A model generated the notes under the pieces. The model saw only the letters and a list, made by a program, of their open reading frames with translations, ran no database searches and was not told where the DNA came from. This document shows positions 1-12,824 of a DNA stretch of 63,390 bases, in pieces. The stretch is from an uncultured Desulfovibrio sp. (GTDB taxonomy: Bacteria > Desulfobacterota > Desulfovibrionia > Desulfovibrionales > Desulfovibrionaceae): contig NZ_CALUYG010000010.1 in assembly GCF_944324935.1 (NCBI RefSeq), positions 1 through 63,390 of the forward strand, given 5' to 3'. Positions within the stretch are counted from its first letter, which is position 1. Each line of letters opens with the position of its first letter. The position numbers were made by a program, and so were the translations under genes.

Positions 1-77
1 CTGTGCCCATACATTCCTTTCGGCAATCCATATTGCTGCCATTGTCATTTTTTACCTTTAATGAGTCCTGATCCTAG

Positions 78-104
78 CGAAAGGGGTTCCCCTTCCCCCA
101 CACT
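78..104. repeat. Fragment of G-rich palindromic repeat family 2
   Basis: This stretch shares AGGGGTTCCCCTTCCCCC with the right arm of the complete copy at 42646-42696. It lies just 3' of the histidinol-phosphatase gene and may help end its transcript, although no T-run follows it directly. The rest of 1-115 holds no recognisable gene. Confidence 0.45.
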
Positions 105-115
105 GACAATAGTCC

Positions 116-946
116 CTAAAACGCTTCCCGCTGCATCCGGCCGCGCACGAACCAGACGCTTTCGGTGATGCCGAAGGCGCGGGCGTAGTTGGCGAGCTGC
201 GGGAAGGCGTAGGCCACTTCCTCGACGCCGTGGGCGTCGGAGGCAAAGCTCACCGGCACATTCAGTTCGGCGGCAAGCCGCATGAAGGTGGGACAGGGAT
301 AGATCTCGCGGCAGGGTTTGCGCAGTCCGGCCGAGGATATCTCCATGCTCATGCCCGCGTCCCGCAGTTCGGCAAGGGCGCTGCGCACCAGCGCCCGACT
401 GTCGGCCCTGGCCAGCCAGACATGGAATTTCTGCACGCTGAACAGCTTGATGATGTCCGGGTGGGCGGCGATGTCGAACAGGCCGGAGGCGATCATGTTC
501 CGCCATGCGGCGAAATAGGCGCGGTAATGCTGCTCGCAGGCATCCTGCGAGATGTCCCAGTCTTCCATCCTGTCGTCGAAGCCCCAGGTGCCGAGATAGT
601 GCACGCTGCCCAGGCGGTAGTCGAAGTCGTACGCGGCAGCGGCGGCGCGCACAAAGGCCTCCTCCGCGTCCAGCCAGTCGAATTCCATGCCGAACAGCAC
701 CTGGCAGCGGGACGGATCCGCCTCAGCCTGCGCCTTGAGGGCCGCTACCTCGCGCACATAATCCTCCATGTGCGCCTCGAGCTGCTCGCGGTATTCGTGG
801 CTGTAGGCATAGCCCCGCGGACGGGGAGAGTGCTCGCTGAAGCCGTAGAGGCGCAGGCCGGCGGCCTCGGCGGCGGCGTACATCTGCGCCGGGGTGTTGC
901 GACCGTGGGAATAGAGGGTGTGGGTATGCAGATCCCGCGGGATCAT
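116..946 (-). CDS. Histidinol-phosphatase, PHP family (HisJ/HisK type)
   Basis: The 276-residue protein is a PHP-superfamily metal phosphoesterase, most like histidinol-phosphatases that remove phosphate from L-histidinol phosphate in histidine synthesis. It starts with the metal-binding DLHTHTLYSHG (residues 5-15). Further PHP ligands are seen in SEHS, GMEFDW, GSVHY, AHPDI and SDAHG, in the expected order. Start: the frame runs open into the next gene, but the ATG at 946 begins directly before the PHP motif, as in the family. It is the last gene of a minus-strand run and is separated from nfnB by a terminator, so it may have its own promoter. The substrate is inferred from family; another sugar or phosphoester is possible. 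Confidence 0.85.
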   Translation of the reverse strand: MIPRDLHTHTLYSHGRNTPAQMYAAAEAAGLRLYGFSEHSPRPRGYAYSHEYREQLEAHMEDYVREVAALKAQAEADPSRCQVLFGMEFDWLDAEEAFVRAAAAAYDFDYRLGSVHYLGTWGFDDRMEDWDISQDACEQHYRAYFAAWRNMIASGLFDIAAHPDIIKLFSVQKFHVWLARADSRALVRSALAELRDAGMSMEISSAGLRKPCREIYPCPTFMRLAAELNVPVSFASDAHGVEEVAYAFPQLANYARAFGITESVWFVRGRMQREAF

Positions 947-1031
947 GGCCAGTCCTTGTGGTTCCGGTCGATGCCGGGAGGGGGTGAGGGGGCTTGCCGC
1001 CGGCGGTGCGCCGCGGCCTGTTGCGCGCAGG

Positions 1032-1079
1032 AAAAAAGAGGAGCGGGAGGGCCCCGGCCGCGCCGAAGGCCTCCCGCTC
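1032..1079 (-). terminator. Rho-independent terminator after nfnB
   Basis: A perfect 10-bp stem (GAGCGGGAGG at 1041-1050 pairing with 1070-1079) is followed on the minus strand by TCTTTTTTC. It lies 16 bases after the nfnB stop codon. Confidence 0.85.
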
Positions 1080-1094
1080 CTGAGCGTATCGCGC

Positions 1095-2513
1095 TTATAT
1101 GCCGCCGAGACGGCGCACGATCTCCTGACCGGCCTTGCGGCCGGCGCCCATGGCCAGGATGACCGTGGCCGCGCCGGTGACGATGTCGCCGCCGGCAAAG
1201 ACGTTGGGCAAGGAGGTCTCGCCCGTCTCCTCATTGACCTTGATATATCCGCGTTCGGTCTTGTCCAGCCCTTCGGTGGCTTCCAGCAGGATGGGGTTGG
1301 AGCGCGTGCCCAGAGCCACGATGGCCAGATCGGTGGGCAGGTCATATTCCGAGCCAGGAACCGGCACGGGACGCCGGCGGCCGGAGGCGTCCGGCTCGCC
1401 CAGTTCCATCTTTTGCAGGGTGACGGAGGTCAGCCGCATCTCCTCGTCGCCGTTGAAGCGGATGGGGGCCGACAGCATGGCGAATTTCACGCCTTCTTCC
1501 TCGGCGTGTTCCACTTCCTCGTGGCGGGCGGGCATTTCCGCGCGGGTGCGGCGGTAGACGATGTGGACGCTGTCCGCGCCCATACGGAGGGCCGTGCGGG
1601 CGGCGTCCATCGCCACGTTGCCCGCGCCGAAGACGGTGACGTTCTTGCCGTGGAAAGCCGGGGTGTCGTGGTTGGGGAAGTCGTAGGCGCGACCGAGGTT
1701 CACGCGGGTAAGGTATTCATTGGCCGAAAAGACGCCCACCAGATTTTCGCCGGGCACGCCGAGGAAGACCGGCAGGCCGGCGCCCACGCCGATGAACACG
1801 GCGTCGTATTCCTTCGCCAGTTCGGTAACGCTCACCGTGCGGCCGCCCACATGGTTGAGATGGAAGTCCACGCCGGTCTGGCGCAGGCCGTCCACTTCGG
1901 TGGCCACCACGTTCTTGGGCAGACGGAAGGCCGGGATGCCGTAGATGAGCACGCCGCCCGGCTCGTGCAGGGCTTCGAACACGTCCACCTTGATGCCCGC
2001 CGCGGCGCAGACGCCCGCACAGGTCAGCGAGGCCGGGCCGGAGCCGATGCAGGCCATCTTCTTGTTGCCCAGCGGCACGGCGCAGGAATTGGTCCCTGTG
2101 ACCTGCTCACAGGCCGAAGAGGCGATGTGGTTGTCGGCCACGAAGCGTTCCAGGCGGCCGATGGCCACAGGCTGGCCCTTGGCCTTGAGCACGCAGTTGC
2201 CTTCGCACTGGTTCTCCTGTGGGCAGACGCGGCCGCAGACGGCGGGCAGGCTGTTGGTGGTCTTGATGATGCGGTAGGCCACATCGAAGTTGCCGCGCGC
2301 CACCTCGCCGATGAAATCGCGGATGGGCACTTCCACCGGGCAGCCCTTGACGCAGCGGGGATTCTTGCATTGCAGGCAGCGGGCGGCCTCCTGCATGGCC
2401 ATTTCCCTGGTATAGCCGAGAGCCACTTCGTCGAAATTGCGCGCGCGCACGTCGGCAGGCTGACAGGGCATGTCCGTACGCGGGGCGACGGTCTTTTTTT
2501 CCTTAGTTTCCAT
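1095..2513 (-). CDS. nfnB: NfnB-type large subunit of NADH-dependent ferredoxin:NADP+ oxidoreductase (GltD-like)
   Basis: The 472-residue protein is of the glutamate-synthase small-subunit family. It has an N-terminal cysteine-rich 4Fe-4S domain (CLQCKNPRCVKGCP, then CGRVCPQENQCEGNC), an FAD-binding GSGPASL motif and an NADPH-binding GAGNVAMDAA motif. The gene next to it encodes the FAD/2Fe-2S partner, so the pair fits NfnAB, a cytoplasmic flavin-based bifurcating enzyme linking reduced ferredoxin, NADH and NADP+. The start ATG overlaps the end of nfnA by 11 bases and has AGGAG upstream, so the two are translationally coupled. Older annotations call such genes gltA/gltD or sudA. No glutamate synthase large subunit is nearby. 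Confidence 0.88.
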   Translation of the reverse strand: METKEKKTVAPRTDMPCQPADVRARNFDEVALGYTREMAMQEAARCLQCKNPRCVKGCPVEVPIRDFIGEVARGNFDVAYRIIKTTNSLPAVCGRVCPQENQCEGNCVLKAKGQPVAIGRLERFVADNHIASSACEQVTGTNSCAVPLGNKKMACIGSGPASLTCAGVCAAAGIKVDVFEALHEPGGVLIYGIPAFRLPKNVVATEVDGLRQTGVDFHLNHVGGRTVSVTELAKEYDAVFIGVGAGLPVFLGVPGENLVGVFSANEYLTRVNLGRAYDFPNHDTPAFHGKNVTVFGAGNVAMDAARTALRMGADSVHIVYRRTRAEMPARHEEVEHAEEEGVKFAMLSAPIRFNGDEEMRLTSVTLQKMELGEPDASGRRRPVPVPGSEYDLPTDLAIVALGTRSNPILLEATEGLDKTERGYIKVNEETGETSLPNVFAGGDIVTGAATVILAMGAGRKAGQEIVRRLGGI

Positions 2514-3342
2514 GCTGGCTCCTGTACTGATCAAGGGAGATCTTCTCCTGTTCGCGGAAAGCGCCGAGGCGGCGGCGCAATTCGGCAAAATCCACCTGAT
2601 GGCCGTCGAATTCGGGGCCGTCCACACAGGCGAACTTGGTCTTGCCGCCCACGGTCACGCGACAGGCGCCGCACATGCCGATGCCGTCCACCATGATGGG
2701 GTTGAGGCTGACGGTGGTGCGCACGCCGAAGGAGCGGGTGGTCTCGGCCACGGCGGCCATCATGGGCACAGGGCCCACGGCCACCACTTCAAAGACGTCC
2801 TTGTCCGTTTCCAGACGTTCGCGCAAAAGGTCGGTCACAAGGCCCTTGCGGCCGTAGCTGCCGTCATCGGTGGAGATGAGCAGTTCATGGGCGAAGCTGG
2901 AAAGCTCCTTTTCAAAGAGCAGCAGATCCCTGGTGCGCGCGCCGATGACGCCCACCACGCGGTTGCCCGCCCGCCAGTGTCCCTTGGCGATGTGGTGCAT
3001 GGCGGCGATGCCCGTGCCGCCGCCCACACAGACGACGGTCCCGTTTTTCTCGATATGGGTGGGCTTGCCGAGCGGCCCGCAGACATCAAGGATGCTGTCG
3101 CCGGCCTTGAGATCCTCCAGCAGGGCCGTGCTCTTGCCCATGACCAGGTAGACGATGACGATGGTCCCTTTTTCGGGATCGGTATCGGCGATGGTGAGCG
3201 GGATACGCTCGCCGTTGGCATTCATGCGCAGCATGACGAAATGCCCGGGCCGGGCGTTGCGTGCAATCTGCGGCGCATGGAGGACCAGTTTGCTGGTCCT
3301 GCCAGGGATGAGGCTTTCCTTCTCCAGTATGGGTGTCGGCAT
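2503..3342 (-). CDS. nfnA: NfnA-type small subunit, FAD/NAD- and 2Fe-2S-binding
   Basis: The 279-residue protein resembles dihydroorotate dehydrogenase electron-transfer subunits. It has an N-terminal FAD-binding beta-barrel, a nucleotide-binding CVGGGTGIAA motif in the middle, and C-terminal cysteines MCGAC...FACVDGP that would hold a 2Fe-2S cluster. Paired with nfnB it forms the small subunit that exchanges electrons with NAD(H). The ATG at 3342 has AGGAGT upstream and follows a good promoter. A longer in-frame extension upstream lacks family similarity and was excluded. The alternative older name is sulfide dehydrogenase subunit SudB. Confidence 0.88.
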   Translation of the reverse strand: MPTPILEKESLIPGRTSKLVLHAPQIARNARPGHFVMLRMNANGERIPLTIADTDPEKGTIVIVYLVMGKSTALLEDLKAGDSILDVCGPLGKPTHIEKNGTVVCVGGGTGIAAMHHIAKGHWRAGNRVVGVIGARTRDLLLFEKELSSFAHELLISTDDGSYGRKGLVTDLLRERLETDKDVFEVVAVGPVPMMAAVAETTRSFGVRTTVSLNPIMVDGIGMCGACRVTVGGKTKFACVDGPEFDGHQVDFAELRRRLGAFREQEKISLDQYRSQHGN

Positions 3343-3378
3343 GGGGCCACTCCTGCAAAAAAATTGAATGTGGGGCAA

Positions 3379-3407
3379 ATGATAGCCAAGGTTGCTGCCG
3401 GGCGCAA
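3379..3407 (-). promoter_or_regulatory. Sigma-70 promoter of nfnAB
   Basis: Reading the minus strand, TTGCGC (3402-3407), a 17-base spacer and TATCAT (3379-3384) lie about 37 bases before the nfnA start. The spacing and the -10 hexamer fit a housekeeping promoter. Confidence 0.7.
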
Positions 3408-3470
3408 CAAGCATTGTGCCTTCAGGCACAAATGCCGTGCCCGGATGTCCGCGTCCGCATGCCGGCAATG

Positions 3471-3495
3471 AAAAAGGCCCTGCCGGAGCAGGGCC
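3471..3495 (-). terminator. Rho-independent terminator after ackA
   Basis: An 8-bp stem GGCCCTGC/GCAGGGCC with a 4-base loop is followed on the minus strand by TTTTTC. It lies 25 bases after the ackA stop codon and separates ackA from nfnA. Confidence 0.88.
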
Positions 3496-3519
3496 ATACG
3501 GACGGGGAAAGGGGGGCGG

Positions 3520-4731
3520 CTAGCGGCCCACGATCTCCAGCGTGGCCTGGGCGATCTGGAGTTCCTCGTTGGTGGGGATGACCAGCACCTTCACCCGGCT
3601 GTCCGGGGTGGAGATGGTGCGGGCGCCAGGGCGGCGGGTGGCGTTTTCGGCCGTATTGAGGCAGATGCCGAATTCTTCCAGCCCCTTGCAGACGGCGGCG
3701 CGCACGATGTCGTCATTTTCGCCGATGCCGGCGGTGAAGACGATGGAGTCCACCTTGCCGTCCAGCAGGAAGAAGTAGCTGCCGAGGGTCTTTTTGATGC
3801 TGCGCACGAGCATGTTGAGGGCCAGTTTGGCGCGCTTGTTGCCGTTGTCCACTTCCTTGTGCACGTCGCGCATGTCGGTGAAGCCGCACAGGCCGAGCAG
3901 GCCGGACTTCTTGTTCATCAGCGTATCCATCTCGGCGGGGCTGAGCTTCTTCTTTTCCATGACGAAGGGCACGATGGCCGGGTCGATGGAGCCGCAGCGC
4001 GTGCCCATGATGAGGCCTTCGAGAGGGGTGAGGCCCATGCTGGTATCCAGGCACTTGCCGTCGCGCACGCAGCTCATGGAGGAGCCGTTGCCGAGATGCA
4101 TGGTGATGGAGCGCAGTTCCTTCAGCGGCTTGCCCAGATATTCGGCGGTCTTCCTGGCGATGTACTTGTGGGAGGTCCCGTGGAAGCCGTAGCGGCGGAT
4201 GTGCAGCTCTTCATAAAGTTCGTAGGGCAGGCCGTACATGTAGGCTTCCTGTTCCATGCCCATGCCGAATTCGGTGTCGAACACGGCCACATTGGGCACG
4301 CCGGGGAAGAGCTTCTCACAGACTTCGATGCCCATGAGGTTGGCCGGGTTGTGCAGGGGGCCGAGCAGGAAGCAGTCGCGGATGATCTTCTTGACGTGAT
4401 CATCCACCTTCACCGGGTCGGTGATGGATTCGCCGCCGTGCAGCACGCGATGACCGATGGCGTGAATCTCGCTCTTGTCCTTGATGACGCCCTTTTCGGC
4501 ATCGGTCAGCAGGGCGATGACCAGTTCCATGGCTTCCACGTGGGTGGGGAAGGGGGCTTCCTTGACGATCTTTTCTTCCTGATCCGTATCAGGGGCCAGC
4601 TTGTGGGAGAGACGGCCCATGTCCTGGCCGATGCGTTCGGCCACGCCGGAGCAGAGGACGGTCTCGGTCTCCATCTCCAGCAGCTGGTATTTGCAGGAAG
4701 AGGAACCGGCATTGATCACAAGAACTTTCAT
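3520..4731 (-). CDS. ackA: Acetate kinase
   Basis: This 403-residue enzyme converts acetyl phosphate and ADP into acetate and ATP in the cytoplasm. It has the family's normal length and the typical motifs: NAGSSSCKYQ at the N-terminus, GFHGTSHKY, and HLGNGSS of the ASKHA phosphate-binding fold. It lies 80 bases after pta on the same strand, so the two form the usual phosphotransacetylase-acetate kinase pathway. The gap between them holds a strong hairpin. Confidence 0.97.
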   Translation of the reverse strand: MKVLVINAGSSSCKYQLLEMETETVLCSGVAERIGQDMGRLSHKLAPDTDQEEKIVKEAPFPTHVEAMELVIALLTDAEKGVIKDKSEIHAIGHRVLHGGESITDPVKVDDHVKKIIRDCFLLGPLHNPANLMGIEVCEKLFPGVPNVAVFDTEFGMGMEQEAYMYGLPYELYEELHIRRYGFHGTSHKYIARKTAEYLGKPLKELRSITMHLGNGSSMSCVRDGKCLDTSMGLTPLEGLIMGTRCGSIDPAIVPFVMEKKKLSPAEMDTLMNKKSGLLGLCGFTDMRDVHKEVDNGNKRAKLALNMLVRSIKKTLGSYFFLLDGKVDSIVFTAGIGENDDIVRAAVCKGLEEFGICLNTAENATRRPGARTISTPDSRVKVLVIPTNEELQIAQATLEIVGR

Positions 4732-4754
4732 GGCAAGACTTCCTTATGGTTGAT

Positions 4755-4790
4755 GCCGCCCGGACGCGGCGGAAATGGCGTCCGGGCGGC
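4755..4790 (-). other. Perfect 13-bp hairpin between pta and ackA
   Basis: GCCGCCCGGACGC (4755-4767) pairs with 4778-4790 across a 10-base loop. No T-run follows; the ackA ribosome binding site AAGGAAG comes just after it on the minus strand. It is more likely an mRNA processing or stability structure than a terminator. Confidence 0.6.
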
Positions 4791-4811
4791 GTTGGTGTGC
4801 GGGGATCAGAC

Positions 4812-6911
4812 CTACTTGTGCTTTTCGGCGGCGGCCTGCACGGCGGTGATGGCCACGGTGTTCACGATGTCCGGCACGGTGCAGCCGCGCGAGAGGTCGT
4901 TGACCGGCTTGTTGAGGCCCTGGAGCACCGGGCCGATGGCCACGGCCTCGGCGGCGCGCTGTACGGCCTTGTAGGTGTTGTTGCCCGTGTTGAGGTCAGG
5001 GAAGATGAAGACCGTGGCGCGGCCGGCCACCTTGCTGTCGGGCAGCTTGGTCTTGGCCACGGTGGGGTCGATGGCCGCATCGTACTGGATGGGGCCTTCG
5101 AGCAGGAGGTCGGGGGCCATCTCCTTGGCGATGGCCGTGGCTTCCTTGACCTTGTCCACATCCACGCCCTTGCCGGACGTGCCGGTGGAGTAGGACAGCA
5201 TGGCCACGCGCGGCTCGATGCCGAACACCCGCGCCGTGTGGGCGGAGGCGATGGCGATCTCGGCCAGCTGCTGGGCCGTGGGATTGGGGTTGACCGCGCA
5301 GTCGCCGAAGGCCAGCACGCGATCCTTGAGGCACATGAGGAAGACCGAGGAGACCACCGAGAAGCCGGGCTTGGTCTTGATGAACTCGAAGGCTGGGCGG
5401 ATGGTGTGGGCGGTGGTGTTCACCGCGCCGGAGACCATGCCGTCGGCGTCGTCCTTCTTGACCATCATGGTGGCGAAGTAGGTGGCGTCGCTCATGGTGT
5501 CGCGGGCGGTCTCGGGGGTGATGCCCTTGGCCTTGCGCAGTTCGTAATAGGTATTGGCGTAATCGTCGAACTTGGGCGAGGTGGTGGGATCCACGATGGT
5601 CGCGCCGGAGATGTCCAGATTATGGTCGCGCGCCTTCTGGTGGATGACGTCCGGGTTGCCCAGCAGGATGATGTCCGCCACGTCGCGGCGCAGCAGCACG
5701 TCCGTGGCCTGGAGGATGCGCTCTTCCTCGCCTTCGGCCAGCACGATACGCATCTTTTTGGTCTTGGCGCGCTCGATGAGGTTGAATTCGAACATCATGG
5801 GCGTCATGCGCGAGCTGTTGGAGCTGAACTGCAGGCGCTTGCTGATCTCCTTGGTGTTCACATGGTGGGTGAACAGGCCAAGCACGGTATTGATCTTGCG
5901 GGTGTCCGTGGGTTCGATGTAGCCGGACACTTCATGCAGGGCCATGACGCTCTGGTAGGTGAGCATACTGGTCATAAGGATGGGCAGCGGCGAATTGGTC
6001 CAGCCCTCGATGAGCTCGCAGACTTCGACGGGCGGCTTCATGCCGCCGGTCAAGAGCACGCCGGCGATGTCCGGCTTGGAGGAGGACATGCGGGTGCCGA
6101 TGGCGGCCAGCAGGATGTCGGTGCGGTCGCCGGGCGTGATGATGAGCTGATCCTTCTCCACATACTTGAGGAAATTGTCGATGTGCATGGCCGCGATGAG
6201 GTAGGAGCCGACCATGGTGTCGAGGCGGTTCTCGCCGTAGAGGACTTCCGCGGCGAGGCTCTTGCGCACATCGTACATGGTGGCCTTGGCGATGGTGGCG
6301 TCATCGGGGATGGCGTAGACCAGGGCGCGGCGGTTCTCGGTGCTGAGCGCGTCGCGGATCTCGTCCAGTTCCATCTGGGAGAGATGGCCGCGGTTGATGA
6401 TGGTGGCGATGACCTCCAGGGAGTTCTCGTTCATGGTGTCCATGACGTTCTGGAGGCTCTGGCGCAGGTCGTCGGCCGGATGGTCGCCGTTGACGACCAG
6501 CATGACCGGGCAACCGAGGTTGGAGGCGATCTCCGCGTTGAGTTCGAATTCGTAGACCGCGTCCTTGCCCAGGAAGTCCGTGCCTTCCACGAAGACGAAT
6601 TCGTGTTCGGCCTGGAGCATCTTGAACTGCTTCATGATGGTCTCGATGACCAGATCATGGTCGCCGCGGTTGATGACCTTGCGGGCTTCCTCATGGGTAT
6701 AGACGAAGGTCTCCGCATAGTCCTGACGCAGTTTGAACTGTTCCATCATAAGATGGATGTCCGGGTCGCGGTCGGTCATCTGGGGGGTATTGATGATGGG
6801 CCGGAAAATGGCCACGTCGCGCATACTGAGGTTGAGCATGTGCATGATGCCCAGAGCCGCGGCGGTCTTGCCGGACAGGGGGCCTGTGGCGGTGAGATAC
6901 AGGGCGTTCAT
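4812..6911 (-). CDS. pta: Phosphate acetyltransferase, long form
   Basis: The 699-residue enzyme exchanges CoA for phosphate on acetyl-CoA to give acetyl phosphate. The N-terminal part (to about residue 200) is a P-loop BioD-like domain beginning with ATGPLSGKTAAALG, followed by a DRTGG-type regulatory domain. The C-terminal half (from about 365) is the PTA/PTB catalytic domain with VLAEGEEERIL and YSTGTSGKGVDV. The length matches the long Pta class of E. coli. The ATG at 6911 has GGAGGAAAC upstream. It lies between por and ackA, giving the whole pyruvate-to-acetate route in order. Confidence 0.96.
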   Translation of the reverse strand: MNALYLTATGPLSGKTAAALGIMHMLNLSMRDVAIFRPIINTPQMTDRDPDIHLMMEQFKLRQDYAETFVYTHEEARKVINRGDHDLVIETIMKQFKMLQAEHEFVFVEGTDFLGKDAVYEFELNAEIASNLGCPVMLVVNGDHPADDLRQSLQNVMDTMNENSLEVIATIINRGHLSQMELDEIRDALSTENRRALVYAIPDDATIAKATMYDVRKSLAAEVLYGENRLDTMVGSYLIAAMHIDNFLKYVEKDQLIITPGDRTDILLAAIGTRMSSSKPDIAGVLLTGGMKPPVEVCELIEGWTNSPLPILMTSMLTYQSVMALHEVSGYIEPTDTRKINTVLGLFTHHVNTKEISKRLQFSSNSSRMTPMMFEFNLIERAKTKKMRIVLAEGEEERILQATDVLLRRDVADIILLGNPDVIHQKARDHNLDISGATIVDPTTSPKFDDYANTYYELRKAKGITPETARDTMSDATYFATMMVKKDDADGMVSGAVNTTAHTIRPAFEFIKTKPGFSVVSSVFLMCLKDRVLAFGDCAVNPNPTAQQLAEIAIASAHTARVFGIEPRVAMLSYSTGTSGKGVDVDKVKEATAIAKEMAPDLLLEGPIQYDAAIDPTVAKTKLPDSKVAGRATVFIFPDLNTGNNTYKAVQRAAEAVAIGPVLQGLNKPVNDLSRGCTVPDIVNTVAITAVQAAAEKHK

Positions 6912-6965
6912 GTTTCCTCCGTAAGGGCGGCAGCGGGGCTGCCATACTCAAAGCCCGGGCTGCGC

Positions 6966-6999
6966 GAAAGGGGGGGACGGCGCGGGTCGCCGTCCCCCC
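6966..6999 (-). terminator. Hairpin after por, possible weak terminator
   Basis: A perfect 12-bp stem (GGGGGGACGGCG, 6971-6982, with 6988-6999) lies 18 bases after the por stop. Only CTTTC follows on the minus strand, so termination may be partial and allow reading on into pta. Confidence 0.55.
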
Positions 7000-7016
7000 G
7001 TGGGGTGCGTTATGGG

Positions 7017-10721
<3,705 letters not shown>

Positions 10722-10745
10722 TCATGTCCAGAGCCTAGCAAGAAA

Positions 10746-10761
10746 TTGTTTGATTGAACAG
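10746..10761. promoter_or_regulatory. Palindrome upstream of por, possible redox-regulator operator
   Basis: TTGTT-N6-AACAG forms an imperfect palindrome in an AT-rich island (10733-10835) about 200 bases before por. The shape resembles operators of Rex or CRP/FNR-type regulators, but this is inference. The rest of 10551-11032 holds no gene I can support. Confidence 0.3.
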
Positions 10762-11032
10762 TCTATTTTGACGCATTTTCTGAAAACTTTCTGTTTTTCT
10801 TAAAATATAAATAAAATAAAGTTGTTGAGAATTTGACGGGCAGACGCCTGAACCGGCAGGCCGCAGGTTCTTTGCCTGTCCTGCCTCACATTAGCCTGTC
10901 TTGGACAGGGGTGCAAGCACTGTGCGGCGTTGCACGCGGAAGTCGGGAAAAAGAGCGCGCGCTCGCAAGGGGGCATGGTGGGCCGGCAGGCCGGCGCACG
11001 GGCGAAAACGGCGTACCCGGCATGCGGCGGAC

Positions 11033-11066
11033 AAAAAAAGAGGGAGAACGCTCACCGCTCCCCCTC
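11033..11066 (-). terminator. Rho-independent terminator after dnaJ
   Basis: On the minus strand a stem GAGGG.GAGCG pairs with CGTTC.CCCTC around a GTGA loop and is followed by seven T. It begins 22 bases after the dnaJ stop. Confidence 0.8.
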
Positions 11067-11087
11067 CTTGACGCGCGAAAGGATATG

Positions 11088-12203
11088 TTAGTCGAGGCCG
11101 ATCTTCTTGCCGATCTTCCGGCCGACCTTCCTGGCTTTTTCGAGGAGGCTCTCCTCGCCGAGGGATTCGAACTCCCGCAGCAGCTCGATCTGACGCTCGG
11201 AAAGGCGGGTGGGCGTCAGCACCTTCACCACCACCAGCAGGTCTCCCCGCTGGCTGCGGCCGGGGTAGGGCATGCCCTCGCCCTTGAGGCGCAGCGGCGT
11301 ACCGCTCTGGATGCCCTTGGGGATCTCCAGCGGCAGGGGGCCGTTGAGCCCGGGCACTTCGACGCGGTGGCCCAGTGCGGCCTGAACGAAGCTGATGGAG
11401 CACTCATGGATGAGGTCCTGTCCCTGCCGTTCATATTGCTTGCTGGGGGCCACATGCAGCACCACATAGAGATCGCCGGGCGGGCCGCCGTGCACGCCGG
11501 CTTCCCCCTCGCCGCGCACGCGCAGGCGCGTACCGGTATCCACGCCGGCCGGGATGCGCACCACGATCTCGCGGATGTTCTCCACCACGCCGTCGCCCTT
11601 GCAGCGGGGACAGGGCGTGGCGATGACCTGCCCCGTGCCATGACAGGACGGGCAGGGCATGGCCAGCTGGAAGAAGCCCTGCGTGCGGCGCACCTGCCCC
11701 GTGCCGTTGCACTGGCGGCAGGTCTCCGGCTTGGTGCCGGGGGCGGCGCCGCTGCCCTGACAGTCGGGGCACTGTTCATGGCGAGGCAGCTTGAGCGGAA
11801 TCTCCGCGCCGGTGGCCGCCTGCTCGAAGCTGATCTCCAGATTGTAGCGCAGATCGGCTCCGGCCATGGGCCGGGGCCCGCTGCGGCCCGTGCCGCCGCC
11901 AAAGCCGAAGAGATCGCCGAAGATGTCGCTGAAATGGGCAAAGATATCGTCCGTGCTGCCGAAGCCGCCCGCGCCCCCCTGCACGCCGGCATGACCGAAG
12001 CGGTCATAGCGGGCGCGCTTGTCGGGGTCACGCAGCACATCATAGGCCTCCGCGGCTTCCTTGAACTTGCGCTCGGCCTCGGCGTCCCCGGGGTTGCGGT
12101 CCGGGTGATACTGCATGGCGAGCTTGCGGTAGGCCTTTTTTATCTCGTCTTCCGAAGCGTCGCGGGCCACGCCCAGCACTTCGTAATAATCGCGTTGCGC
12201 CAT
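11088..12203 (-). CDS. dnaJ: Chaperone protein DnaJ
   Basis: This 371-residue Hsp40 co-chaperone stimulates DnaK ATPase and delivers unfolded proteins. The J domain (1-70) has the HPD motif at 33-35, followed by a Gly/Phe-rich linker (70-115). The zinc-binding region (145-205) has all four CxxCxGxG-type repeats: [24 protein letters not shown] and CPRCKGDG. The C-terminal substrate-binding domain follows. The complete zinc region marks it as DnaJ rather than CbpA. It starts 2 bases after rpoZ and is probably co-transcribed with it. No dnaK or grpE lies in the window. Confidence 0.95.
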   Translation of the reverse strand: MAQRDYYEVLGVARDASEDEIKKAYRKLAMQYHPDRNPGDAEAERKFKEAAEAYDVLRDPDKRARYDRFGHAGVQGGAGGFGSTDDIFAHFSDIFGDLFGFGGGTGRSGPRPMAGADLRYNLEISFEQAATGAEIPLKLPRHEQCPDCQGSGAAPGTKPETCRQCNGTGQVRRTQGFFQLAMPCPSCHGTGQVIATPCPRCKGDGVVENIREIVVRIPAGVDTGTRLRVRGEGEAGVHGGPPGDLYVVLHVAPSKQYERQGQDLIHECSISFVQAALGHRVEVPGLNGPLPLEIPKGIQSGTPLRLKGEGMPYPGRSQRGDLLVVVKVLTPTRLSERQIELLREFESLGEESLLEKARKVGRKIGKKIGLD

Positions 12204-12205
12204 GA

Positions 12206-12445
12206 TTAGCCTTCGCTGTTGGGGGCCTCTTGACCTTCAGGCAGCGGCGTGTACAGGCTCATGTCCTCGGGCATGACCTTGCCGGCGGCGATCTCGCGCA
12301 GGGCGGTCACCACTTCCTTGTTGCGGCTGTCCACCAGCGCCTCGTAGCCTTCACGATACTGGCGCACGCGCTTTATGGCCATCTGCACCAGCAGAAAGCG
12401 ATTGTCCACGCGTTCCTGACAATCTTCCACAGTAATACGGGCCAT
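12206..12445 (-). CDS. rpoZ: RNA polymerase omega subunit
   Basis: The 79-residue protein fits the omega subunit, which helps assemble RNA polymerase. It begins MARITVEDC, followed by [12 protein letters not shown] and a [14 protein letters not shown] stretch, all typical of RpoZ. It is the first gene of an operon with dnaJ and follows a near-consensus promoter. This pairing is unlike the usual rpoZ-spoT or gmk-rpoZ order. Confidence 0.93.
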   Translation of the reverse strand: MARITVEDCQERVDNRFLLVQMAIKRVRQYREGYEALVDSRNKEVVTALREIAAGKVMPEDMSLYTPLPEGQEAPNSEG

Positions 12446-12604
12446 GCGTCCTCCTTCTGGGTTGGCGCGGGGCTGTCGCGGGACGGCTCCGACAGGGGCC
12501 TTGTCCGCCCTGCCGGCCTTTGCCCGTCCGCCGGGCCAAGGGACGAAAAGAGCCGTGCCCGGGAACGGACGCGGCGGCAGGGCTCACATTTGTTGTAACG
12601 CATA

Positions 12605-12633
12605 ATCTTATGTGTCTGCCGCCCGTCTGTCAA
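12605..12633 (-). promoter_or_regulatory. Strong sigma-70 promoter of rpoZ-dnaJ
   Basis: On the minus strand a perfect TTGACA (12628-12633), a 17-base spacer and TAAGAT (12605-12610) lie about 160 bases before rpoZ. The rest of 12446-12824 holds no gene I can support. Confidence 0.82.
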
Positions 12634-12713
12634 GGGAAGATGCGGACTTTCTCCGTGCGCTCCGGGCGTGCGGCCTCTCCCCCTTTCCCGTACGCGGCAG
12701 CCGTGCGCGGCCA

Positions 12714-12767
12714 TGATGCGGCCATGACGCGGCCTTGCATGCGGCCTTGCATGCGGCCTTGACGCGG
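12714..12767. repeat. Short tandem repeat, 12-bp unit
   Basis: The unit ATGCGGCCTTGC and close variants repeat about four times (ATGCGGCC, ACGCGGCCTTGC, ATGCGGCCTTGC, ATGCGGCCTT). It lies in the intergenic stretch before the TtcA-like gene and could vary in copy number. Confidence 0.6.
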
Positions 12768-12824
12768 GCCCTGCCTTCATGTGAAATGCCGCCGTGCGGG
12801 AACCGCCCGCGGACAAGGGGGACC

